From: Arcticibacter pallidicorallinus
GTDB lineage: Bacteria; Bacteroidota; Bacteroidia; Sphingobacteriales; Sphingobacteriaceae
Direction of reading: 5' to 3'
Length of the DNA: 64,000 nt
NCBI RefSeq assembly: GCF_003002875.1
Contig: NZ_PVTH01000011.1
Coordinates: 1-64,000, forward strand
Shown here: positions 27,058 through 35,226 of the stretch, in pieces
Layout of the letters: the number at the start of each line of letters is the position of its first letter
Position numbering within the stretch: the first letter of the stretch is position 1
Made by a program: the position numbers and the translations under genes
The notes under the pieces: generated by a model
Databases searched by the model: none
Seen by the model: only the letters and a program-made list of their open reading frames with translations
Told to the model about the DNA's origin: nothing

Positions 27058-28343
27058 TGAGTCCTTTAAAGATTAGCCTCAAGAGTCTGGCAGCAAATCC
27101 ACTTACCTCTTTGCTCAATGTGCTACTGATCGCATTTGGGACGGGAATCCTGACTATTCTGGTACTTGCATCTACTCAGATCAGCGACAAGTTGGAAAGT
27201 AATTCGAAGGATATTGATCTGGTAGTGGGCGCCAAAGGGAGTCCGTTACAGTTAATTCTCAGCAGCATATTCTATATCGATTTCCCTACAGGAAATATAC
27301 CTCTCAAGGATGCCAATGCGCTTTCCCGTCATCGGATGGTTAAGCGGGCGGTACCCCTGGCACTGGGAGACAGCTATCAGGGTTTTCGGATTGTGGGGAC
27401 AGACACCAGCTTCATCAATCTTTATAGTCTGCAACTCGAAAAAGGCAAGTTCTGGGACGGCAATTTTGATGTAACTGTTGGCTCAGAAGTTGCGAAAGTC
27501 TTGAATTTAAAACCGGGAGACACCTTTCATGGTGCTCACGGACTTACTTCAGGAGGCGATACACATATGGATCATGCTTATGTAGTAGCGGGAATTCTGA
27601 AGCAACAAAACAATGTATCTGATAATCTTATATTGACTGACATACCGAGCATCTGGAACATGCATGCTCCGGGTAAGACACATGACGCGGGACGGGGACA
27701 CGCTGAAGCAGAACCGGGAGACACGCATCATCAGGAACATCAGCATTCGGACGAAACTCATGGTGCGACGCATGAGCACGCCGAAGAAGGGGATGATGAA
27801 GATCGGGAGATAACTTCGCTACTCATACAATACCACTCTCCTATGGCAGTGGTGATGTTTCCACGTTTGGTAAACCAGTCTACCAATATGCAGGCTGCTT
27901 CTCCGGCACTTGAAACAGCCCGCCTTTTTTCTCTTATCGGAGTGGGAGTGGATACGCTTCAGTGGTTTGCTATTCTCATCATGGTGATTGCAGCCATAAG
28001 CGTATTTGTAAGTCTGTTTAATTCGCTTAAGGAAAGAAAATACGACATTGCCGTCATGCGCGTTATGGGTGCCTCCAGATCCAGGATATTTATTATAGTA
28101 ATTTTGGAGGGCGTACTTTTAAGTTTAGTTGGTGCGCTGATTGGCATCGCGCTCGGGCATGGTATACTCCAAATGATCGGCAGCTTCCAGGATTCAAGTC
28201 AGGCAAAGCTCAGCGGACTTGTTTTTAATTTAAAGGAGCTATATATTCTGACTGCGGGACTGGCTATCGGGATAATTGCTTCTATCCTTCCGGCTATTCA
28301 GGCATACCGATCGGATATCGCTTCCATATTATCTAAAGGTTGA
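27057..28343 (+). CDS. FtsX-fold ABC permease with His-rich periplasmic loop
   Basis: A 428-aa permease of the MacB/LolC type: an N-terminal helix (about 20-40), a large periplasmic domain, and three C-terminal helices (about 300-322, 345-370, 395-420). Within the periplasmic domain, residues 202-256 form a loop with about ten His and many Asp/Glu (for example GDTHHQEHQHSDETHGATHE), and four more His lie shortly before it (about residues 163-177). Such loops bind Zn2+, Ni2+ or Cu2+. Family members move lipoproteins, peptides or drugs, or act as mechanotransducers rather than metal channels. The metal-linked neighbours suggest zinc-dependent control or metal-related export; this is inference. 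Confidence 0.88.
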   Translation: MSPLKISLKSLAANPLTSLLNVLLIAFGTGILTILVLASTQISDKLESNSKDIDLVVGAKGSPLQLILSSIFYIDFPTGNIPLKDANALSRHRMVKRAVPLALGDSYQGFRIVGTDTSFINLYSLQLEKGKFWDGNFDVTVGSEVAKVLNLKPGDTFHGAHGLTSGGDTHMDHAYVVAGILKQQNNVSDNLILTDIPSIWNMHAPGKTHDAGRGHAEAEPGDTHHQEHQHSDETHGATHEHAEEGDDEDREITSLLIQYHSPMAVVMFPRLVNQSTNMQAASPALETARLFSLIGVGVDTLQWFAILIMVIAAISVFVSLFNSLKERKYDIAVMRVMGASRSRIFIIVILEGVLLSLVGALIGIALGHGILQMIGSFQDSSQAKLSGLVFNLKELYILTAGLAIGIIASILPAIQAYRSDIASILSKG

Positions 28344-28400
28344 AGATTGAAAAAGGGCCGGTTAGAATAGCCTGTCGAGGTTATGAGGTGATACTTGGAA

Positions 28401-28408
28401 TATATTTG
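28401..28408 (+). promoter_or_regulatory. Putative -7 element of the Fur-family gene
   Basis: TATATTTG matches TAnnTTTG and lies 25 nt before the ATG at 28434. No clear TTG is found at the -33 position, so the regulator may be weakly expressed from here or read through from the permease gene. Confidence 0.35.
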
Positions 28409-28433
28409 GTAATTTTACGACTAGAAGAGTCAA

Positions 28434-28865
28434 ATGATGCAGGGAAAATTCGACGAATTACTGGAGAAACATAGCTTAAAGAAGACAGCACCACGATTCC
28501 GCGTGCTTGAAGTATTGTCGAACAGGAATGTGGCTACTTCACAACCTAACCTGGAGAACATCTTAGGGAAGGAAGTTGACCGCGTTACCCTCTATCGAAT
28601 TCTTAAAACTTTCGAGGAAAAAGGAATTATTCATAAGATCATTGACTCGAATGGAACGGCCAATTATGCAGTGTGTCATTCGTCGTGTACCGAACATCAG
28701 CACCGTGATGAGCATCTGCATTTTAACTGTACCGTTTGCAAGAATGTTTATTGCCTGAATGATGTGCACATTCCAAACGTCATCTTGCCCGGTGGTTTTG
28801 AGGCTAGTACGATCAACCTTATAGCAACCGGAATATGCCCCGGCTGCAAAGCAGCATCAGAGTAA
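28434..28865 (+). CDS. Fur-family metal-responsive repressor (Fur/Zur type)
   Basis: A 143-aa regulator: winged-helix DNA-binding domain (about 1-80, with VTLYRILKTFEEKGIIHKI as recognition and wing region) and a metal-binding dimerisation domain rich in His and Cys (CHSSCTEHQHRDEHLHFNCTVC-region; C-X2-C at NCTVC and again at CPGC near the C-terminus). The two CX2C pairs build the structural zinc site of Fur/Zur proteins. Fur, Zur and PerR cannot be told apart safely by eye; the His-rich transporter next door favours Zur. It probably binds the palindrome at 25889-25905. Its 3' end overlaps the convergent RDD gene by 9 nt. Confidence 0.9.
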   Translation: MMQGKFDELLEKHSLKKTAPRFRVLEVLSNRNVATSQPNLENILGKEVDRVTLYRILKTFEEKGIIHKIIDSNGTANYAVCHSSCTEHQHRDEHLHFNCTVCKNVYCLNDVHIPNVILPGGFEASTINLIATGICPGCKAASE

Positions 28866-29465
28866 ACGGTCTTTTACGACAAGTGTTCTCGCCAACCGGT
28901 CATGCCAGCACTGTTGCCTTTTATCAAAAAACCCCGCTAAATATCCTACTCCGAGGCTCAGGGTAGACACCAGTTTGTATAAGTTACGTGCAAAGCTTTG
29001 AGTAAGTGTCATCTTTTCAGCGTCTACGCGAATCACTTTGATCCCCAGGAGTGCTTTTCCAAAAGTACCTTTTCGGCTCGAAGCTTCCATGAAAACGTTC
29101 ATCACGAACTTCACTACAGGAATTACTGGCAGGAAACTAAGGGTTACAGCCACTTTAAGATACTGCGCATCTATAAACGAGACCACAATAAGGACGATGA
29201 CAAGGTAGAACGTAAGAATTATTCCGTAATCGATAAGGGCCGCTAGCATACGTATATCTGGCGACGCGAAATACTGCGCTTCCGCTCTGGTAAGCCTAAA
29301 ACCCAATAGCTCACATAGCTCCGGAATCTCATGTGCCTCCTTATAGTCGCTCATCCCCTCTCTTTTAACAAAGGTGCCTTCCATGAGATTCATGCTCTTC
29401 ATTTCCGTAAGGCTAAAAGGGCCCTGAGGCTTACCCTCAATCACCACTATGTAAGCATCTTCCAT
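28857..29465 (-). CDS. RDD-family membrane protein with N-terminal GYF-like domain
   Basis: The 202-aa protein begins with a GYF_2-like domain of about 50 residues (AYIVVIEGKPQGPFSLTEMK), a fold that binds proline-rich peptides, followed by an RDD domain with three membrane helices (about 70-185); the characteristic RDD-type Arg/Asp positions are seen in IRMLAALIDYG and in GTFGKALLGIKVI. Function of RDD proteins is mostly unknown; some act in ion or osmotic homeostasis. It is the last gene of an operon with a LiaF-like and a PspC-like protein, with a 1-nt gap to the former. Confidence 0.82.
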   Translation of the reverse strand: MEDAYIVVIEGKPQGPFSLTEMKSMNLMEGTFVKREGMSDYKEAHEIPELCELLGFRLTRAEAQYFASPDIRMLAALIDYGIILTFYLVIVLIVVSFIDAQYLKVAVTLSFLPVIPVVKFVMNVFMEASSRKGTFGKALLGIKVIRVDAEKMTLTQSFARNLYKLVSTLSLGVGYLAGFFDKRQQCWHDRLARTLVVKDRLL

Positions 29466-29466
29466 G

Positions 29467-30399
29467 CTAATATCTTTCGACCTTAAATTTCGACAATCCG
29501 CCTTCCATATTTATAGTGATCTTTTGCTGGGCAGAACTAAAATTCGGTGTCTGAAAAGAATTGTCAGAGAGCTTGGTAAATCCCTTGAAGTCCATTGAAG
29601 ACAGGCCGGATTCTGTCCTGATCTCACATCCCGCAGACTTTGGGATGGCGATATTGATCTTCGAAACACCTGACTCTACATCTATCACTGTTGTTTTACT
29701 CAGAGTTCCCAATTTGATATCAAACTTTGCCACGCCTCCCTCCAGCTTCATTTTACGTATTTTGTACTTCGTCAGGTCGAAATCTGTTTTGCCAGCTCCG
29801 GTCTCCAGATTGATATCCCAAACAGGTTCTGGATTCAGCGTGATAATGACCTGGTTGGAAGAAGATTTTTTCATATCCCACTTCGCCTCCCCTGTCATCT
29901 TAAAATCTACCGTTTCAGTACTATCTGTCGAAAACTTAAACATGGAGTAATTACCAATATGCTTTTTTACATGAGCATTGAATAGCTCCGAAGCAGTGTC
30001 GCGCAGGATAAAGCTCGTTGCACCACCTTCAATATTAAGAATTGCATTGCGAGTACCTGCGATATAGGGTTCGCTGAAAATAGTGGTTTTCGACTTATTA
30101 GGCTGATCCCTGGAAGGACTCTCGTCAGTGATCCAGCTATCCCTTCCCGTTTCGTCGTGAGAAACACCCTTGTAACCGATAAATCCAAGAACGACGACGG
30201 TGATCAGCACAGTGACCACCCCTCCAGCAGTTGAATTCGAGTTGGAGAAGAGCATATTTGCACCGATGAGTATCAGGATAACCGGCCAGAACCTCCATAT
30301 AACCGACCACTCGAAGTCGATGACATTGAAGTTTTGCAAGAGAAGAATTCCCCCCAGAAAGAGTAATACGATACCCCAAATAATTCGTTCCGTTTTCAT
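29467..30399 (-). CDS. LiaF-like envelope-stress protein
   Basis: A 310-aa protein with three or four N-terminal helices (about 7-85; LiaI/LiaF-like opening RIIWGIVLLFLGGILLLQNF) and a C-terminal beta-helical domain from about 120 onward. The latter repeats a G-(G/A)-x-x-x-F-D/K unit every 20-25 residues (GGATSF, GAGKTDF, GGVAKFD, GVSKINI, GLSSMDF, GGLSKFK). In Firmicutes LiaF senses cell-wall damage and restrains a two-component system. Here no kinase is adjacent; its partner is the PspC gene 6 nt upstream. A role in envelope-stress response is inferred. Confidence 0.78.
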   Translation of the reverse strand: MKTERIIWGIVLLFLGGILLLQNFNVIDFEWSVIWRFWPVILILIGANMLFSNSNSTAGGVVTVLITVVVLGFIGYKGVSHDETGRDSWITDESPSRDQPNKSKTTIFSEPYIAGTRNAILNIEGGATSFILRDTASELFNAHVKKHIGNYSMFKFSTDSTETVDFKMTGEAKWDMKKSSSNQVIITLNPEPVWDINLETGAGKTDFDLTKYKIRKMKLEGGVAKFDIKLGTLSKTTVIDVESGVSKINIAIPKSAGCEIRTESGLSSMDFKGFTKLSDNSFQTPNFSSAQQKITINMEGGLSKFKVERY

Positions 30400-30405
30400 A
30401 TTTAA

Positions 30406-30897
30406 TTAAGCTAAAGGCTGATCACCAGACTGATCACTTGATTCATATTCCTTGTTTTTAACCTTATTGCGCCGACGGGGATTGAAGAGAAATACCAGCC
30501 CCAGAACAATTAGTATTATCGGCCATAATTTGCTAATATCAAACCAGTCGGGCACATAGCCAAATTCCTCAAATAAAAAATATAAGCCAAGCGCTATGAA
30601 GAAGCCCCCCAGGATAGGCATGGAATTAGATTTGCGCTTATTTATGGGCATGGGCGCTGTGAACTCCAGGGGTGCTTGCTCGTCCACTCTGTAGTCTGTA
30701 TTGAATGGGACGTACGGCTTCGCTGGAACTACAATCCATAATATCAGGTATACTAATACCCCCGAAAATCCCATAATGACCATCAGAAGAAAGATTAGCC
30801 TCACCCAGATAACATCCAGATCGAAGTACTCTGCCAAACCAGCGGCCACCCCGGCTAATACTTTATTGCTTTCATCACGCTGCAACTTCTTATCCAT
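30406..30897 (-). CDS. PspC-domain membrane protein
   Basis: The 163-aa protein starts with a classical PspC domain (KLQRDESNKVLAGVAAGLAE, then helices at about 30-60) and has two further helices (about 103-150, LiaI/LiaF-like) before a charged tail. PspC senses or anchors the phage-shock response at the cytoplasmic membrane. It is the first gene of a three-gene minus-strand operon (PspC, LiaF-like, RDD). No pspA is in the window. Confidence 0.88.
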   Translation of the reverse strand: MDKKLQRDESNKVLAGVAAGLAEYFDLDVIWVRLIFLLMVIMGFSGVLVYLILWIVVPAKPYVPFNTDYRVDEQAPLEFTAPMPINKRKSNSMPILGGFFIALGLYFLFEEFGYVPDWFDISKLWPIILIVLGLVFLFNPRRRNKVKNKEYESSDQSGDQPLA

Positions 30898-31131
30898 AAT
30901 CGTAATCCTTTAAGGTTGACATTAACAATATTTATTAGAGCAGGAACCAGTGAACTTGTTACAAACATGCAGATTATTGGAAAGCCTGAGGCCTGGTAGA
31001 CCGTCAGATAATTATTTAAAACATCAATTGGAAGTGAGTGTTGTAGCATAAGCTGAAAATGCATCACGCGCAACCTTGCAAATTGATTACATTAGCTACC
31101 ACATTTGAAAAAATAAATACACTGACTATAT

Positions 31132-31863
31132 ATGTTCACAGACTTCGGAAGATACATCCTTCTCCTTAAAGCAGTATTCAAACGCCCAGAACAATGGAAG
31201 ATCTACTGGAAAAACATTGCGCATGAGATGGTTTATATAGGTGTCAATTCGATTTACCTGATTGGAATTATTTCCATCTTTGTTGGTGCCGTTATGACTC
31301 TGCAAATTGCTTTTCAGCTTCAGAGCGACCTTATTCCTAAAACAATTATTGGTTCTGTAAACAGGGATTCTGCCATTCTTGAACTGAGTCCAACCATCAG
31401 TGCATTGGTACTTGCGGGTAAAATCGGCTCCTCCATCTCCTCGGAGATCGGCACCATGAGGGTGACCGAGCAGATCGATGCACTCGAGATAATGGGAATA
31501 AACACGCCCGGCTATCTGATTCTTCCTAAGATTATTGCGGGCGTATCCATGATTCCTTTACTTGTAATTATCTCAATTGCACTAAACATAATCGGTGGCT
31601 ATATAGGAGGAACCTTCTCAGGGGCGATAACCGGTGCTGATTACTATAGAGGTATCACCGAAGGATTCAACCCATACACCATTGTTGTGTCGCTAACCAA
31701 AGCGTTTGTTTTTGGTTTTATTATCACTTCGGTGGCGGCGTATCAGGGATTTTATGTTAAGGGAAGTGCTCTGGAAGTTGGGCGCGCCAGCACCAGCACA
31801 GTTGTAATCAGCTGTATCTCTATCTTATTTGCCGATTATATCATTACTGATCTCTTATTATGA
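31132..31863 (+). CDS. mlaE: MlaE-family lipid ABC transporter permease
   Basis: A 243-aa integral membrane permease of the MlaE/YrbE family with five or six helices and the family signature ELSPTISALVLAGKIGSSIS followed by EIGTMRVTEQIDALEIMGIN. MlaE with MlaF and an MCE protein moves phospholipids between the membranes to keep outer-membrane asymmetry. Its stop overlaps the mlaF start (ATGA). No mlaD (MCE) gene follows here, so the substrate-binding subunit must be elsewhere. Confidence 0.93.
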   Translation: MFTDFGRYILLLKAVFKRPEQWKIYWKNIAHEMVYIGVNSIYLIGIISIFVGAVMTLQIAFQLQSDLIPKTIIGSVNRDSAILELSPTISALVLAGKIGSSISSEIGTMRVTEQIDALEIMGINTPGYLILPKIIAGVSMIPLLVIISIALNIIGGYIGGTFSGAITGADYYRGITEGFNPYTIVVSLTKAFVFGFIITSVAAYQGFYVKGSALEVGRASTSTVVISCISILFADYIITDLLL

Positions 31864-32612
31864 TTGAAATAAAAGACATCCACAAGTCATTCGGCGAAAA
31901 TTATGTACTTAAGGGAATCTCAGGATTATTCCAGGACGGACGGAATAACTTAATTATCGGAGGTTCTGGTTCGGGAAAAACAACCCTTCTGAAGTGTATG
32001 GTAGGCTTGCACGAGCCGGATGATGGCTCTGTACTCTATGATGGGCGCGACTTTACACGTCTTTCCAATCAGGAGCGTATTGAAATACGAAAAGAAATCG
32101 GCATGCTTTTCCAGAACTCGGCACTGTTCGATTCGATGACTGTCGAAGACAATATCATGTTCCCTCTTAACATGTTTACTACTCAAAGCAGGGAAGAGAA
32201 GCTGGAGCGGGCTAATTTCTGTCTCAGCCGGGTGAATCTGGAGGGCAAGAACAAGCTATTTCCGTCTGAACTATCGGGAGGAATGAAAAAGCGTGTAGGT
32301 ATTGCCCGCGCGATCTCGATGCAGCCAAAGTATCTGTTCGTTGATGAGCCGAATTCGGGCCTTGATCCGCTGACGTCTATCGTTATCGATGAACTTATCA
32401 ATGAGTTAACCGACGAATATAACATGACCACTGTCGTTGTCACTCACGACATGAATTCGGTAATGGGCATTGGTGAAAATATCCTCTTTCTTGCTGATGG
32501 ACGTAAAGAATGGGAAGGCTCCAACAAGGAAATTGCTCATACTAACAATCCGAAGGTTAATGATTTCGTATTTGCAAGTAAGTTTGCCCAGGCCGCAAGG
32601 GAGAAGTTGTAG
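31860..32612 (+). CDS. mlaF: MlaF-type lipid ABC transporter ATPase
   Basis: A 250-aa ATPase with Walker A GGSGSGKTT, Q-loop IGMLFQNSALFDSM, signature LSGGMKKRVGIAR, Walker B LFVDEPNSGLD and H-loop VVTHDM. The SGGMKKR form of the signature and the Q-loop are typical of MlaF/Ttg2A. It partners with the permease encoded directly upstream (ATGA overlap). The methyltransferase gene starts 77 bp downstream and is probably separate. Confidence 0.94.
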   Translation: MIEIKDIHKSFGENYVLKGISGLFQDGRNNLIIGGSGSGKTTLLKCMVGLHEPDDGSVLYDGRDFTRLSNQERIEIRKEIGMLFQNSALFDSMTVEDNIMFPLNMFTTQSREEKLERANFCLSRVNLEGKNKLFPSELSGGMKKRVGIARAISMQPKYLFVDEPNSGLDPLTSIVIDELINELTDEYNMTTVVVTHDMNSVMGIGENILFLADGRKEWEGSNKEIAHTNNPKVNDFVFASKFAQAAREKL

Positions 32613-32689
32613 CTCTTCAGGTCATTATAAGTTTAAGTATGACGGCGATATTTAGTAATTTCGCGAAATAAATATCCCCACACATTAGC

Positions 32690-33577
32690 ATGATTTCATT
32701 ACTTACGCCTGCGCACTGGAAAGACTACGAACTTATTGACTGCGGAAATTTCGAAAAACTAGAAAGATTCGGAAACATAGTTCTTATCCGTCCCGAGCCT
32801 CAGGCAGTATGGTCAAAGCAGCTCCCCGAGTCTGAGTGGCAAAAGAGGCACGACATCAAATTTAAGGGACGCTCTGCCACTTCGGGTGAATGGGTAAGAA
32901 AGAATACCAAGGCTCCTGATCGCTGGCATATTACTTATAAGAATACGGACATCGAAATTAAGTTCCGTCTGGGTCTGACATCCTTCAAGCATGTCGGCAT
33001 CTTTCCTGAACAGGCGGTAAATTGGGATTATATCTCGGAGACCATCAAAAAATTCGAAACACCACAACCCAAGGTATTGAATCTTTTTGCCTATACAGGG
33101 GGGGCTTCCCTTGCGGCAAAAGCGGCAGGTGCAGACATCACACACGTAGACTCTATCAAACAAGTAGTTACCTGGGCTAATGAGAACCAGGAAATTTCGG
33201 GCCTTAAGGATATCCGCTGGGTGGTTGAAGACGCATTAAAGTTCGTCAAGAGAGAGATTAAAAGAGGGAGAAAATATAACGGTATCATACTAGATCCACC
33301 TGCATACGGGCATGGTCCGAATGGTGAGAAATGGAAGCTGGAGGATCATATTCTGGAAATGATGAATGACGTTTCGAATCTTTTGGATGAGGAAGAGCAT
33401 TTCATGATCTTGAATACTTATTCATTGGGCTTTTCGTCTGTCATTGTTGAAAATCTGATAAAGGACGTGATTAAAAAACCGACAAATCTCGAAAGCGGCG
33501 AATTATATCTGCAGGCTACTGCCGGCAGTAAGTTGCCCCTGGGCGTCTTCGGGAAACTTAGAAGATTCAAAGCGTAA
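32690..33577 (+). CDS. Class I SAM-dependent rRNA methyltransferase-like protein
   Basis: A 295-aa protein of the RlmI/RlmK-like group (COG1092) without the N-terminal PUA domain. SAM-binding motif I is NLFAYTGGASLAAKAAGAD, motif II is the acidic HVDSIKQVVTWANEN, and motif IV is LDPPAYGHGPNGEKW. These enzymes methylate cytosine C5 or related positions in 23S rRNA. The exact nucleotide target is not deducible. It is monocistronic, ending before a strong terminator. Confidence 0.86.
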   Translation: MISLLTPAHWKDYELIDCGNFEKLERFGNIVLIRPEPQAVWSKQLPESEWQKRHDIKFKGRSATSGEWVRKNTKAPDRWHITYKNTDIEIKFRLGLTSFKHVGIFPEQAVNWDYISETIKKFETPQPKVLNLFAYTGGASLAAKAAGADITHVDSIKQVVTWANENQEISGLKDIRWVVEDALKFVKREIKRGRKYNGIILDPPAYGHGPNGEKWKLEDHILEMMNDVSNLLDEEEHFMILNTYSLGFSSVIVENLIKDVIKKPTNLESGELYLQATAGSKLPLGVFGKLRRFKA

Positions 33578-33685
33578 CAACAGATTCTTCGAGACGTCGG
33601 GAGATTGAGAGAAGTGAGCTATCTATAGCAGAATGCAGCAAGTCTGAAGCGCCAGCAACCAGGAAGAATTTATTTCCTATAGAAC

Positions 33686-33720
33686 AAACCCCCAAAGTCT
33701 ACAGTAACTTTGGGGGTTTT
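33686..33720. terminator. Bidirectional terminator between methyltransferase and SusD
   Basis: AAACCCCCAAAGT / ACTTTGGGGGTTT stem with an 8-nt loop, T-rich on both strands, between the convergent genes ending at 33577 and 33781. It closes the large minus-strand sugar locus. Confidence 0.85.
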
Positions 33721-33780
33721 ACGTTGAAGATATCCTGATAGGATGGAAGGCATTTTAAGAAAAGTCCGAGCCCTACAAGA

Positions 33781-35208
33781 TTACAATCCGGTATAGGCTG
33801 AATTCTGGGTAATCTTTGGATTCTGTTGTATCACGTTTTGAGGTATAGGCAATATCAACTGCCCTTCGTTCTGTATTGGCTTTGTCTTTTTCACCACGTC
33901 TAAAGCCCTATTTGTTCTTTTAAGATCAAATAGCCTATGAAATTCAAGCGCCAATTCAACCCTTCTCTCATGTTCGAGAGCGAGCGCTAAAGTTGGATAC
34001 TTCGCCGTTGGATAACCTGCAGAGCCAAATGCCGGCAGCCCTACCCTGCTACGCACCTCATTTAAATACTTGGGATCATTCGTTGCCTCTGATAACATGA
34101 GCAGAACATCTGCATATCGTAGCACCACAAAGTTGTTATTGCTGAGTTCTCTGCCGCTAGGGGCAGGTGCCGTTTTATCTACCCATTTATTCTGAAACTT
34201 GATCGGAATGAATGTTCCGTTCTTGTTTGTGTATCCAGTTGAGATCGACACATCTCTTCGAATATCGCCCTCCTCATACTCATTATACAGGTCATCTGTA
34301 ACTTGATTCATTCCACCGCCAAATAACGTCAGCACGAAGTTTTCCGTTGGAGCAAACTCTGTCCAATAGTTACTGTAAGGGTTTCCTGCACCTCCTTTAA
34401 ACTGAATTTCGAATATTGATTCGCTGGTGTTCTTTATCGTCGCCCCCCAAAGCTGAGCGTATTGAGGCACCAACGTGTATTTTCCGTAAACTTCAGTCAA
34501 CACCTGGGTTGCTTCTGTCTTTCTGTCCAACGTCAGATATACCTTACCGAGCAGTGCCTGTGCGGCGTACTTAGTTGCCTTTCCCGGAGTTGATGCAACA
34601 GCAGCCGGCAAGGGCAGATACTGAGAAGCGTAATTTAGGTCTGCAATTATCTGAGCGTAAACATCCGCTACCGGCGAACGAACGACATCATAGCTTTCAG
34701 TAGCCGACAGCGCCTTCGTCACCAATGGAATATCTCCCCACATCTGAACCATATTGAAATAATACAATCCTCTCAAGAACATCATTTGCGCTTTTACCGA
34801 CTCTTTATACGCATTGTCAAGAGATGCGCCCTCTATTTTATCCAGAACGATATTAACATTATACAAGGCTCTGTAGCTTTCCTGCCAAAACCGGTAAACT
34901 TCAGTATTGGATGGCGCAAGACTAAAGTTCTTAAATGCGACTCGGTCTGCCTGGATTCCAGCCACGTTATAAAGCGTAGCATTGTCAGACATTTGCTCAG
35001 CAAAGTAAGATACACCGCTGGCAGGAGCATAAAAAGTATACAGCGTTGCATAGGCCGCATTTACCGCAAGTTCGAAGTCTTGGGTAGTCTTATAGAAATT
35101 GGCTGCATTAGAATTTGATATAGGTGCCATATCTAATGATTTCTGGCAGCTTGACGTGATAGTTCCTAAGAACATCAATACAAGTAATTTGCTTATGTTG
35201 AGTTTCAT
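33781..35208 (-). CDS. SusD/RagB-family lipoprotein of the sugar locus
   Basis: A 475-aa SusD-like protein with lipoprotein signal peptide (lipobox SSC, Cys21, followed by QKS) and the family segments: AEQMSDNATL, QMMFLRGLYYFNMVQMWGDI (TPR-like helices) and the C-terminal RYADVLLMLSEA and LEHERRVELALEFHRLFDLK. It is the surface substrate-binding partner of the SusC gene immediately upstream (18 nt apart). It is the last gene of the minus-strand sugar locus and ends before a terminator. Confidence 0.94.
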   Translation of the reverse strand: MKLNISKLLVLMFLGTITSSCQKSLDMAPISNSNAANFYKTTQDFELAVNAAYATLYTFYAPASGVSYFAEQMSDNATLYNVAGIQADRVAFKNFSLAPSNTEVYRFWQESYRALYNVNIVLDKIEGASLDNAYKESVKAQMMFLRGLYYFNMVQMWGDIPLVTKALSATESYDVVRSPVADVYAQIIADLNYASQYLPLPAAVASTPGKATKYAAQALLGKVYLTLDRKTEATQVLTEVYGKYTLVPQYAQLWGATIKNTSESIFEIQFKGGAGNPYSNYWTEFAPTENFVLTLFGGGMNQVTDDLYNEYEEGDIRRDVSISTGYTNKNGTFIPIKFQNKWVDKTAPAPSGRELSNNNFVVLRYADVLLMLSEATNDPKYLNEVRSRVGLPAFGSAGYPTAKYPTLALALEHERRVELALEFHRLFDLKRTNRALDVVKKTKPIQNEGQLILPIPQNVIQQNPKITQNSAYTGL

Positions 35209-35226
35209 TTTCTTCTGTGTTATAAT

